5,626 bases of DNA from an uncultured Oscillospiraceae bacterium (GCA_905212515.1 CAJMEU010000170.1:1-5626); one strand, 5' to 3'; shown: positions 1 through 4,099, counted from the first letter of the stretch. Notes: generated by a model not told the origin, from the sequence alone. A program made the numbers and translations.

Positions 1-50
1 ACGGCCAGTTCCCCGCCGCACACCGGGCAGCGGCTGATAACTTTTTTCAT
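1..50 (-). CDS. DUF2089-family zinc-ribbon protein, N-terminal fragment
   Basis: Only the first 16 codons are inside the window; the gene continues past the left edge. The start MKKVISRCPVCGGEL matches the opening of DUF2089 proteins, small bacterial proteins with an N-terminal zinc ribbon (first CPxCG knuckle at residues 8-12) followed, in complete members, by a helix-turn-helix-like segment. They are presumed regulators, but the precise role is not established. The ATG at 50 has a good AGGAGG site five to six bases upstream and its own strong promoter at 73-100, so it is probably transcribed independently of the genes to its right. Its upstream region is far more AT-rich than the rest of the window, which suggests it is host-side sequence next to the end of the mobile element. 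Assignment to DUF2089 rests on a short stretch. Confidence 0.7.
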   Translation of the reverse strand, partial: MKKVISRCPVCGGELA

Positions 51-72
51 AAGCGCCTCCTCTCTGTTTTTC

Positions 73-100
73 ACTATAGCATGGAAATTGTAAATGTCAA
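73..100 (-). promoter_or_regulatory. Sigma-A-type promoter with extended -10 for the DUF2089 gene
   Basis: On the minus strand a perfect -35 hexamer TTGACA (100-95) is followed after 16 bases by TATAGT (78-73). The -10 is preceded by TGC, giving an extended -10 (TGnTATAGT). Transcription would start near 66, about 15 bases before the DUF2089 start codon, just upstream of its ribosome binding site. The -35 overlaps the first of several TCAATAT repeats, so a repressor could act here. This is the clearest promoter in the window. Confidence 0.85.
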
Positions 101-133
101 TATAAAAATCAATATTTTTAATATTTATATTGA
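97..133. repeat. AT-rich TCAATAT inverted repeats, candidate operator
   Basis: On the plus strand TCAATATAAA (97-106) and its exact reverse complement TTTATATTGA (124-133) form a 10-bp inverted repeat centred near 115. A further TCAATAT (109-115) lies between them. The first copy overlaps the -35 box of the DUF2089 promoter. Repeated half-sites touching a promoter are typical of repressor operators. In sequence this AT-rich, chance palindromes are easier to get, so the function is inferred. Confidence 0.45.
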
Positions 134-138
134 TATAT

Positions 139-420
139 TTAATATTTCGTGAATTTTTTTTGCAGGATCGCCCAGAATGCGCTGCCGGCCGGGGCGTCGA
201 AGGTCTGCACGGCACGCCGAACGGCAAAGAATCCGGTCTGCTGCGCGTCCTCCATCTCTACGCCCAACGCCTCGGCGCGCCTTCTATGGCCCATGTACTG
301 GCGCTTGACCATCAGGGAAAGAGCGCCCTTGTTCTGCTCCCACAAAGCGGCCAGGGCCTCCCTGTCCCCCGCTTTGGCCCGCAGGGCAAGGGCTTCATTT
401 GTGGGCTTGTCCGTGTTCAT
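139..420 (-). CDS. Truncated phage-type sigma-70 family protein (region 2 fragment)
   Basis: A 93-residue protein resembling the N-terminal half of the small sigma-70-like factors found in clostridial phages and conjugative elements. Residues 8-32 hold the usual acidic and helical start with the ALWEQNKG signature. Residues 53-86 (GVEMEDAQQTGFF, then TFDAPAGSAFWAIL) match sigma region 2.1-2.2. It stops at residue 93, before the helices that recognise the -10 element and open DNA, and region 4 is absent, so it is unlikely to work as a sigma factor. The last residues (QKKFTKY) are encoded by an A8 run and AT-rich DNA unlike the rest of the gene, so the reading frame has probably run out of the original gene into foreign flanking sequence. 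The ATG at 420 overlaps the TGA of the upstream gene (ATGA) and has a GAGGGCGG site; the open frame extends to 495 but that start lacks this support. Confidence 0.75.
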   Translation of the reverse strand: MNTDKPTNEALALRAKAGDREALAALWEQNKGALSLMVKRQYMGHRRRAEALGVEMEDAQQTGFFAVRRAVQTFDAPAGSAFWAILQKKFTKY

Positions 421-680
421 CTGCCCGCCCTCTTTTTCTCGTGGTATGCTCGCCGTTTCCTCTCGGTTCGCCTCCACCGCTGGAAGGCCGCCCATTCCTT
501 CTGCAGCTCCTCGCTTGCGTCCTCAAAATAGACCATGCGGAGCTGAAGCTCCCGTGCCTTTACCCTCATGTACGCCCGCCGTGCGCGCGCCTGCCCGCTG
601 GCAATGCCGCCCATGCGGGAGATCTCCCGCTGCCGCTCCGGGGACATCTTGCCAAATGGCACCAGGTTTTGCTCGTTCAT
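417..680 (-). CDS. Small basic phage/ICE-type protein with GGIASG motif
   Basis: An 87-residue, strongly basic protein of unknown function. Residues 12-35 (MSPERQREISRMGG, then IASGQARARR) carry the S-x-x-GG-x-ASG-x-ARR signature common in short proteins of Firmicute phages and integrative elements. The rest (36-87) is predicted helical and rich in Arg, Lys and Glu, ending in a basic tail. Nucleic-acid binding is plausible from charge but unproven. The start at 680 follows GGGAGG with a 9-base spacer. That ribosome binding site lies entirely inside an 11-bp inverted repeat (686-696 with 731-741), so translation may be controlled by RNA folding. The stop overlaps the start of the sigma-like gene (ATGA), so the two are probably translationally coupled. 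Confidence 0.75.
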   Translation of the reverse strand: MNEQNLVPFGKMSPERQREISRMGGIASGQARARRAYMRVKARELQLRMVYFEDASEELQKEWAAFQRWRRTERKRRAYHEKKRAGR

Positions 681-709
681 TTACACCGCCCTCCCGTTTG
701 TGGTATACT
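680..709 (+). promoter_or_regulatory. Possible plus-strand promoter inside leader A
   Basis: TTTACA (680-685) and TATACT (704-709) are 18 bases apart on the plus strand, and the -10 is preceded by TGG, giving an extended -10. A terminator-like hairpin follows at 725-751, so the transcript would be only about 35 nt, antisense to the leader of the 87-aa gene. Similar -10-like sequences sit at the same distance from two other minus-strand start codons, so the signal may instead reflect a minus-strand element. Confidence 0.35.
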
Positions 710-742
710 CTCCTTGTCACAGGGGCCGTCCGGGAGGGCGGC
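686..742 (-). promoter_or_regulatory. Leader A: alternative hairpins that can hide the ribosome binding site
   Basis: In the 83-nt gap before the 87-aa gene, the minus-strand RNA contains CCGCCCTCCCG (741-731) and its perfect complement CGGGAGGGCGG (696-686), separated by 34 nt. The second arm contains the whole Shine-Dalgarno sequence of the gene starting at 680. The first arm can instead form a local hairpin with GGACGGC (731-725), a 7-bp stem with one wobble and a 4-base loop. The two foldings exclude each other, as in a translational on/off switch. The inverted repeat is directly visible; the regulatory role is inferred. Confidence 0.5.
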
Positions 743-751
743 TTTTCTTTT
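725..751 (+). terminator. Intrinsic terminator, plus-strand polarity
   Basis: GCCGTCC (725-731), loop GGGA, then GGGCGGC (736-742) form a 7-bp stem with one G-T wobble, followed at once by TTTTCTTTT. That is the form of a rho-independent terminator for plus-strand transcription, yet no plus-strand gene lies upstream. It may end a short RNA from the promoter-like sequence at 680-709, or block plus-strand read-through into the operon. Confidence 0.55.
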
Positions 752-763
752 GCCTGAACGGCG

Positions 764-958
764 TCAGCCATTGCCTGCGATCGTGTCCAGGCTGTCGGTC
801 ATGTCTTTGAATACGCAGCTTTCAACGTACTTGTCCCCGTAGATATGGGTACGAGTACAGAACGCGCAGCGATCACCGGCGCACATTGCCGGGGCTGTGT
901 TCAGCCCCAGCGCCGCGCTTGCAATCGACAGCAGCGGGCAGATCTTCTTTTCATCCAT
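764..958 (-). CDS. Small cysteine-rich protein (probable metal-binding), 64 aa
   Basis: A 64-residue protein that I do not recognise beyond a general resemblance to short Cys-rich proteins in clostridial phages and integrative elements. It opens MDEKKICPLLSIAS and has cysteines at 7, 26, 31, 34 and 48. The C-x4-C-x2-C core (residues 26-34) could hold zinc or an Fe-S centre. No signal peptide or membrane segment is evident. The ATG at 958 shares one base with the upstream stop (TGATG), and the near-ideal AAGGGGGTGA site lies inside the end of that gene. The two small genes thus form a tight pair. Function unknown. Confidence 0.7.
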   Translation of the reverse strand: MDEKKICPLLSIASAALGLNTAPAMCAGDRCAFCTRTHIYGDKYVESCVFKDMTDSLDTIAGNG

Positions 959-1149
959 CAGCTCACCCCCTTGCTTCCCCTCGGAGTAAAAGCGCAGGCC
1001 ACGCGCCCATGTTCATCAATGGAAATAATGTGGCCGCCCAACTCTATTGCGGTCGTCAGCCAGCAGCCGCCCTCCGGCTGGTCTATGTAACGGTCAGGGC
1101 AATCCTGTTCGCAGGGTTTGCCGTCGATCGGACATGTGATTTGACGCAT
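958..1149 (-). CDS. Small cysteine-rich protein (probable metal-binding), 63 aa
   Basis: A 63-residue protein with cysteines at 6, 13, 17, 29 and 52. The pattern C-x6-C-x3-C-x11-C in the first half (TCPIDGKPC, CPDRY, EGGCW) is that of a small zinc-binding fold. Residues 30-52 are predicted to be beta-strand rich. I do not know a characterised homologue. The start at 1149 has an AGGAAGG site; the gene follows the repeat-rich region at 1199-1380, so it is the first gene after the replication gene. It overlaps the next Cys-rich gene by one base (TGATG). The two proteins share little beyond cysteine content, so they need not be duplicates. Confidence 0.7.
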   Translation of the reverse strand: MRQITCPIDGKPCEQDCPDRYIDQPEGGCWLTTAIELGGHIISIDEHGRVACAFTPRGSKGVS

Positions 1150-1207
1150 TTTTACCTTCCTTTCCTGTCAGGCCCACACAATGGGGCATTTTTTCTCTAG
1201 TATATAT

Positions 1208-1282
1208 AAAACCCGTTGAAGCCGTTGTTTTCGTTGCTCAGTTTATCCGCAGCAACGGCTACCAACAAAAACAACGGGTTTT
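1208..1282. repeat. Large nested palindrome, possible bidirectional terminator or origin structure
   Basis: The outer arms AAAACCCGTTG (1208-1218) and CAACGGGTTTT (1272-1282) are an exact 11-bp inverted repeat. Nested inside are AGCCGTTG (1220-1227) and CAACGGCT (1253-1260), an exact 8-bp inverted repeat. The outer stem ends in T-rich tracts in both directions, so it could act as a terminator for either strand, although the loops are large for a classical one. It lies 42 bp past the second stop of the replication gene, so it could equally be part of a replication origin. Confidence 0.5.
1214..1237. repeat. 24-bp direct repeat, copy 1
   Basis: This segment, beginning CGTTGAAGCCGTTG and ending TTTTCGTTGC, recurs exactly at 1356-1379, 142 bp away. 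Copy 1 is non-coding and lies within the large palindrome. The shorter core AAGCCGTTG also occurs at 1306-1314, with an inverted copy of its last eight bases at 1253-1260. Iterated short repeats next to a rep gene suggest initiator-binding iterons. Confidence 0.7.
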
Positions 1283-1323
1283 TCCATATAAGAGAAAAGC
1301 CGAAAAAGCCGTTGCTTGTGGGC

Positions 1324-1533
1324 CTATTCATCGAACGGCGATGGCTCTTCTGTTTCGTTGAAGCCGTTGTTTTCGTTGCCTGAATAATAAAAATGATGTT
1401 TTTTCCCTCCGCTCCCGTTGCCCGTCGTCGTGTGCAGAATACCGTCATACTCAAACATAGGTTGATCGAGGGGCTGCAAGGCGTAGCCCAGCTGATGGGG
1501 TGTGGGGGCGAGGTAGGCCTTTGCAATGTACTA
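1324..1533 (-). other. Open continuation of the replication gene beyond an in-frame amber codon
   Basis: The replication protein stops at TAG (1533-1531). The same frame then stays open for 68 codons to a second TAG (1326-1324). The tail begins YIAKAYLAPTPHQLGYALQ, continues with a PMFEYDGILHTTT segment and ends in an Asn/Gly/Glu-rich stretch. It looks like the normal winged-helix-like C-terminal extension of this RepA-type family rather than random sequence: it has protein-like composition and continues the helical segment TAKELLEAG without a break. CAG or AAG to TAG by one substitution would explain the stop. A truncated protein, low-level read-through, or a base-call error are all possible. 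General reassignment of TAG is unlikely because the extended frame itself ends at TAG in a sensible place. Confidence 0.75.
1356..1379. repeat. 24-bp direct repeat, copy 2
   Basis: Exact second copy of the repeat at 1214-1237. This copy lies inside the post-amber tail of the replication gene, where it encodes NENNGFN on the minus strand. Copy 1 in another frame also spells NENNGFN, so the repeat may have arisen by copying of the end of this gene, or it may be a protein-binding site that happens to be translated. Confidence 0.7.
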
Positions 1534-3336
1534 GCCCGCCTCCAGCAGTTCCTTTGCGGTGCCGTCCCATCGCTTTTCGGCGCTCTGCTCCAGCAGCCTT
1601 TTGACGGTTTTCACAATGGGGCTTTCCCCGTATGCCAGCCGGGCGCGCTGCTCTTCAAGCCAATCCGCGTCGCCCAAGGTTTCCCATTGGAACGCGTCCT
1701 TGTTGAACTTGATCGCGGTGCTGCTCTGCTGTACGTCGCGGCCGGTGATATCGAGGGTGGCCACTTCATCAGCGCGCTTGTTCTTGGTGATGAGCCATAT
1801 CGTATCGGCCGCGCCCATGATGCCGTTGGTGCCGGATATCATGTTGAACGTGTCGTCCGTGTCCTTCATCTTGCGGTTGTGATGGACGAAGAACGTGCCG
1901 ACGCCCACCTTGTCAAAGTGGCTTTTCACGACGCCCATTTCCCGGTAGTCCTGGGCATAGGCGGCTTCGTTCTTCTGCGCCTGCCCGCGCACCTTTTGCA
2001 GCGTGTCGATGATTACAAGCCGTATTTCCGGGTGTTCCGCTATTTTGGCGTCCAGTGCCGAGATCAGCCCGTTTTCCAGCGTCGGGGCCTCCGTCGCAAA
2101 ATGGAAAAGCGCCGGCGCGGGCTTGCCCTTCAATATTTTGTTCATGCGGTCTTGCAGGCGGTTTAGGCTGTCCTCCAGCGCGAGATAAAGCACGCCGCAT
2201 TGTGTGGTGCGGCGCCCCATAAACGGCTCCCCGGCCGTGATTTTCAGCCCCATATCCAAAACAAGCCAGCTCTTGCCGATTTTGGAGGCTGCCGAAAGCA
2301 TCGCCGTCCCTATGGGCAAGATGTCCTGCACGATGAATTGCACGGGCGGGAGGTCGGCCCGCTGCAAATCCGGCGCCGAGATCGTGGAGATTTTGGGCGG
2401 CGGCTGCTCCTGGGGCGTCGCGCGCCCGAACACGTCGCCACTCACCAGGGCGAAGTCCCGCCGCGCGCGGTCTAGTTTGTAAGCGGCGTCGCGTTCGGCC
2501 GCCGTCTCGGGGCAGTCCTTCACCGCCCGGTCGATGGTGCGCTGTAAGTAGTCCTCCCGCTCCAGCTTCTTCCTGTGCGCCTCGTCCTTGCCGGCGGCGT
2601 GGGGGCTGGCCAGGAAGGCGGCCTTCATCCGCGCCGCGTCGCGGCCGCACCAGAACGCCAGCTTGTTCATCAGGGCCAGGTCGTCCGCGCTCTCGTTCCC
2701 ATTGGGCCGCCCGCCCTCCCATAGGGCCCGGAAAGCGCCGTCCCGCTGCAAGCCGGTGGAAAGATACTCCCCCGGCGGCACGGCGGGCGCTGTGCGGGCC
2801 TCTGTGGGCTTGTCCGGGGCCTTGCGCGTCTCGGCCTGTAGTTCCTCATACAGCGCGTTCACGGCCTCCTGTGCCTCTCTGACGGGCTTTAGCGCGCCCC
2901 AGGGCTTGCCGGTCACGGTGAAGTACCGCCCCCGGTCGTACAGTTCCGCGCGCGGGCGCTTCACCGCCTCGCCGGGCAGTTTTCCCTTGCAGATAATGTG
3001 CAGCCCCGTGCCGCTGGGGGATATCTCGGTGTAGCTGTCAAAGCGGCGCACCCATGCGGCCGCCCACTCGTTCAGCCAGCCGTCCTCGATGCAGTGGTCA
3101 AAGTCCACACCGACAATGCCGCCGCTGAACTCGAAGCCCAGGCCCTCATATTTCCCCGCCTTCACCGCTTTGGCCGCCGTCGCCAGGTCGGCCCAGGTGT
3201 CCGCCTGCCCCGCCTTGGCCGGGTAGCCCGTGCGGGGATTGTACGGGCATTTCCGGGCCTTGCCGGGCGCGCCCCAGCACACCCATTGGGGAAGCGCCGC
3301 CAGCTCGGCGGGGATGCTCCATTTCTTTTCCTGCAT
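1531..3336 (-). CDS. Primase-polymerase/RepA-type helicase fusion protein (ended by amber codon)
   Basis: A 601-residue replication protein. Residues about 5-165 form an archaeo-eukaryotic-type primase/polymerase domain of the kind found in phage and plasmid replication proteins: catalytic D-x-D at D78 and D80 (GVDFDHC), a SPSGTGLH motif with H113, and ELYDRGRYFTVTG at 131-143. Residues about 210-275 resemble the PriCT-like linker (ESADDLALMNKLAFWCG). Residues about 330-560 form a RepA/AAA_25-type hexameric helicase ATPase: Walker A SAASKIGKS (348-356), YLALEDS (384-390), Walker B RLVIIDT (439-445), and FVHHNRK (483-489). It would prime and unwind DNA at the element's own origin. The ATG at 3336 has an AAAGGA site upstream with a slightly long spacer. 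The gene ends at an amber codon, but the frame continues in a family-like manner to 1324, so the protein is probably about 69 residues shorter than its ancestor. The catalytic and ATPase motifs are all upstream of the stop. Confidence 0.88.
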   Translation of the reverse strand: MQEKKWSIPAELAALPQWVCWGAPGKARKCPYNPRTGYPAKAGQADTWADLATAAKAVKAGKYEGLGFEFSGGIVGVDFDHCIEDGWLNEWAAAWVRRFDSYTEISPSGTGLHIICKGKLPGEAVKRPRAELYDRGRYFTVTGKPWGALKPVREAQEAVNALYEELQAETRKAPDKPTEARTAPAVPPGEYLSTGLQRDGAFRALWEGGRPNGNESADDLALMNKLAFWCGRDAARMKAAFLASPHAAGKDEAHRKKLEREDYLQRTIDRAVKDCPETAAERDAAYKLDRARRDFALVSGDVFGRATPQEQPPPKISTISAPDLQRADLPPVQFIVQDILPIGTAMLSAASKIGKSWLVLDMGLKITAGEPFMGRRTTQCGVLYLALEDSLNRLQDRMNKILKGKPAPALFHFATEAPTLENGLISALDAKIAEHPEIRLVIIDTLQKVRGQAQKNEAAYAQDYREMGVVKSHFDKVGVGTFFVHHNRKMKDTDDTFNMISGTNGIMGAADTIWLITKNKRADEVATLDITGRDVQQSSTAIKFNKDAFQWETLGDADWLEEQRARLAYGESPIVKTVKRLLEQSAEKRWDGTAKELLEAG

Positions 3337-3362
3337 GTGTCCCGTGTCCTTTCGATGAAATA

Positions 3363-3390
3363 CCCGCCCGCGCTTGCCGCCACGGGCGGG
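3363..3390. repeat. GC-rich hairpin in the leader of the replication gene
   Basis: CCCGCCCG (3363-3370) and CGGGCGGG (3383-3390) form a perfect 8-bp stem around a 12-base loop, 27 bases upstream of the replication gene start. Neither strand shows a T-run after it, so it is not a typical terminator. It does not cover the ribosome binding site. It may pause transcription, stabilise the mRNA end or limit read-through from the upstream operon. The rest of this 93-bp gap holds only a 9-bp direct repeat, CGGTTTTAC, at 3412-3420 and 3425-3433. Confidence 0.5.
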
Positions 3391-3429
3391 AATGCTTCTA
3401 TTGATTCTTTACGGTTTTACCTGCCGGTT

Positions 3430-3696
3430 TTACAACAGATCGTCCCAAGGTTCCAGCAAAAGTTCTTTCAACTCATCCACATAAGGGCCGGTGTATTTTT
3501 GCAGGCGGATATTCTTGATGTCGTCAAAGGCTTGGTCGATAGCTCCGTCCATTGTCTGTTCGCGGCCCACAAATAAAACGCCTTGGCCCCCTGCCACAAA
3601 AAGGCTGTAACCGCACCGGCGGGGCGACTGTATCACCAGCAGCCCAAGGCCGTCTCTCTCTACGAGCTTCGGTTTCAAGGACGCTTCTCTATTCAC
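3430..3696 (-). CDS. Hypothetical protein, 88 aa, GTG start
   Basis: An 88-residue protein I do not recognise. Residues 7-45 alternate hydrophobic stretches in a likely beta-sheet pattern (LGLLVIQS, YSLFVAGG, GVLFVG). Residues 48-88 are helical and acidic, ending ELLLEPWDDLL. It is probably soluble. The start is GTG at 3696: it overlaps the TGA of the previous gene (GTGA) and stands seven bases after a perfect AGGAGG. The open frame extends to an ATG at 3822, but that part would overlap the whole upstream gene and is not supported. It directly precedes the replication gene, so a link to replication control is possible but unproven. Confidence 0.75.
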   Translation of the reverse strand: MNREASLKPKLVERDGLGLLVIQSPRRCGYSLFVAGGQGVLFVGREQTMDGAIDQAFDDIKNIRLQKYTGPYVDELKELLLEPWDDLL

Positions 3697-3935
3697 GCTT
3701 CGTCCTCCTTTTCGCTGATCCTGGCCATGAGCACCTTTTCCGCATGTTGCAGGTTCTTTTTCTGTTCGGGGTCGGTCATGGTTTTCAGCCTTTCCCGGGT
3801 GAACGACAGGGCTGTCATACATAGCTCAAGGGTGAGCGTGTCGGGCAGCATATCCATCGCGGCAAAGGCCGTCACCACCGCCTCCGGGAACTCCGCCAGG
3901 GCTTCCAGCAAGAAGCGTTCTTCCTCTTCGTTCAT
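3693..3935 (-). CDS. Hypothetical acidic helical protein, 80 aa
   Basis: An 80-residue protein without a family I can name. It is mostly helical and acidic: it starts MNEEEERFLLEALAEFPEAV, has a Met- and Leu-rich middle (residues 26-45) and a charged C-terminal helix (46-80) that could form a short coiled coil. No metal-binding or enzymatic motif is visible. The ATG at 3935 overlaps the stop of the 32-aa membrane protein gene (ATGA), and its own stop overlaps the GTG of the next gene (GTGA). The three therefore look like one translationally coupled cassette. The ribosome binding site (GGAAGGGG) lies inside the upstream gene. Confidence 0.75.
   Translation of the reverse strand: MNEEEERFLLEALAEFPEAVVTAFAAMDMLPDTLTLELCMTALSFTRERLKTMTDPEQKKNLQHAEKVLMARISEKEDEA
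3704..3709 (-). promoter_or_regulatory. Ribosome binding site that fixes the GTG start at 3696
   Basis: A perfect AGGAGG on the minus strand, seven bases before GTG at 3696, inside the end of the 80-aa gene. It decides for the GTG start over the ATG at 3822. Confidence 0.8.
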
Positions 3936-4030
3936 CTTCGCGTCCCCTTCCTGTCCGCCGCCAGGCCCACGGCCGTGATGACCGCGCCCAGCACAAAGCC
4001 GAACGCCATAAAGGCAAGGTATGTACTCAT
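3932..4030 (-). CDS. Small single-pass membrane protein, 32 aa (DUF3789-like)
   Basis: A 32-residue protein easy to miss because of its length. One hydrophobic helix spans residues 4-24 (YLAFMAFGFVLG, then AVITAVGLA) and is followed by a basic tail, ADRKGTRR, which by the positive-inside rule would face the cytoplasm. Size, Gly-rich helix and short charged tail recall the DUF3789 family of tiny membrane proteins found on clostridial mobile elements; that family assignment is tentative. The start is well supported: GGAGG eight bases upstream and a stop that overlaps the next ATG (ATGA). Its leader at 4031-4114 has alternative hairpins around the ribosome binding site. Confidence 0.7.
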   Translation of the reverse strand: MSTYLAFMAFGFVLGAVITAVGLAADRKGTRR

Positions 4031-4059
4031 TTGCATTTCCTCCGTTTTTCTGTTATGAT
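4031..4059 (+). promoter_or_regulatory. Possible plus-strand promoter inside leader B
   Basis: On the plus strand TATGAT (4054-4059) is preceded by TGT, an extended -10, with a poor -35 (TTGCAT, 4031-4036) 17 bases upstream. A transcript from about 4066 would run through a 5-prime hairpin to the terminator-like structure at 4100-4137, giving about 70 nt antisense to the leader and to the end of the excisionase-like gene. Evidence is the motif only. Confidence 0.3.
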
Positions 4060-4098
4060 GGAGGCAGAAAAACCAGCCTCGCAACTGCTTTTTCTGCC
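4039..4098 (-). promoter_or_regulatory. Leader B: three-segment alternative hairpin before the 32-aa gene
   Basis: In the 84-nt gap before the small membrane protein, minus-strand RNA carries segment 1 GGCAGAAAAA (4098-4089), segment 2 TTTTTCTGCCTCC (4072-4060) and segment 3 CAGAAAAACGGAGG (4052-4039), the last containing the ribosome binding site. Segment 2 pairs perfectly with segment 1 over 10 bp, or with segment 3 over 8 bp, and its CCTCC can alternatively pair with the GGAGG of the binding site. A further 5-bp stem (4080-4076 with 4065-4061) competes with both. This logic matches leader A. The complementarity is visible; regulation is inferred. Confidence 0.5.
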
Positions 4099-4099
4099 C

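Noticed and set aside
437..450. Third plus-strand promoter (TGGTATGCT) within the 87-aa gene
   Set aside because: No -35 at a suitable distance and no terminator or open frame downstream; kept only as part of the shared upstream motif.
1172..1194. Possible plus-strand terminator (GCCC and GGGC arms followed by a T-run)
   Set aside because: The stem is only 4 bp with an 8-base loop, too weak to call.
1199..1204. Possible minus-strand -10 box (TATACT) before the Cys-rich genes
   Set aside because: No acceptable -35 hexamer at 16-18 bases; the AT-rich context makes a chance match likely.
1208..1379. CRISPR-like array
   Set aside because: Only two full 24-bp copies 142 bp apart, with no regular spacers and no cas genes; it fits iterons or duplicated coding sequence better.
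1197..1526. Minus-strand frame of 109 codons across the repeat region
   Set aside because: Its first part overlaps the post-amber tail of the replication gene in the wrong frame, and the rest is repeat DNA. The NENNGFN segment at its end comes from the 24-bp repeat.
1531..1533. Reassigned TAG codon (as in some gut phages that read TAG as Gln)
   Set aside because: No other gene here has an internal TAG, and the extended replication frame itself ends at TAG. Reading through that second TAG gives an unconvincing 26-codon tail.
1393..2166. Long plus-strand open frame (257 codons) opposite the replication gene
   Set aside because: It is the antisense of a well-supported primase-helicase with clear motifs; its composition is that of a GC-rich shadow frame, and no ribosome binding site or family resemblance is seen.
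1913..2722. Minus-strand frame of 269 codons overlapping the replication gene in another frame
   Set aside because: Arg/Gly/Ala/Pro-rich, low-complexity translation typical of a frame-shifted copy of a GC-rich gene; it has no independent start signal.
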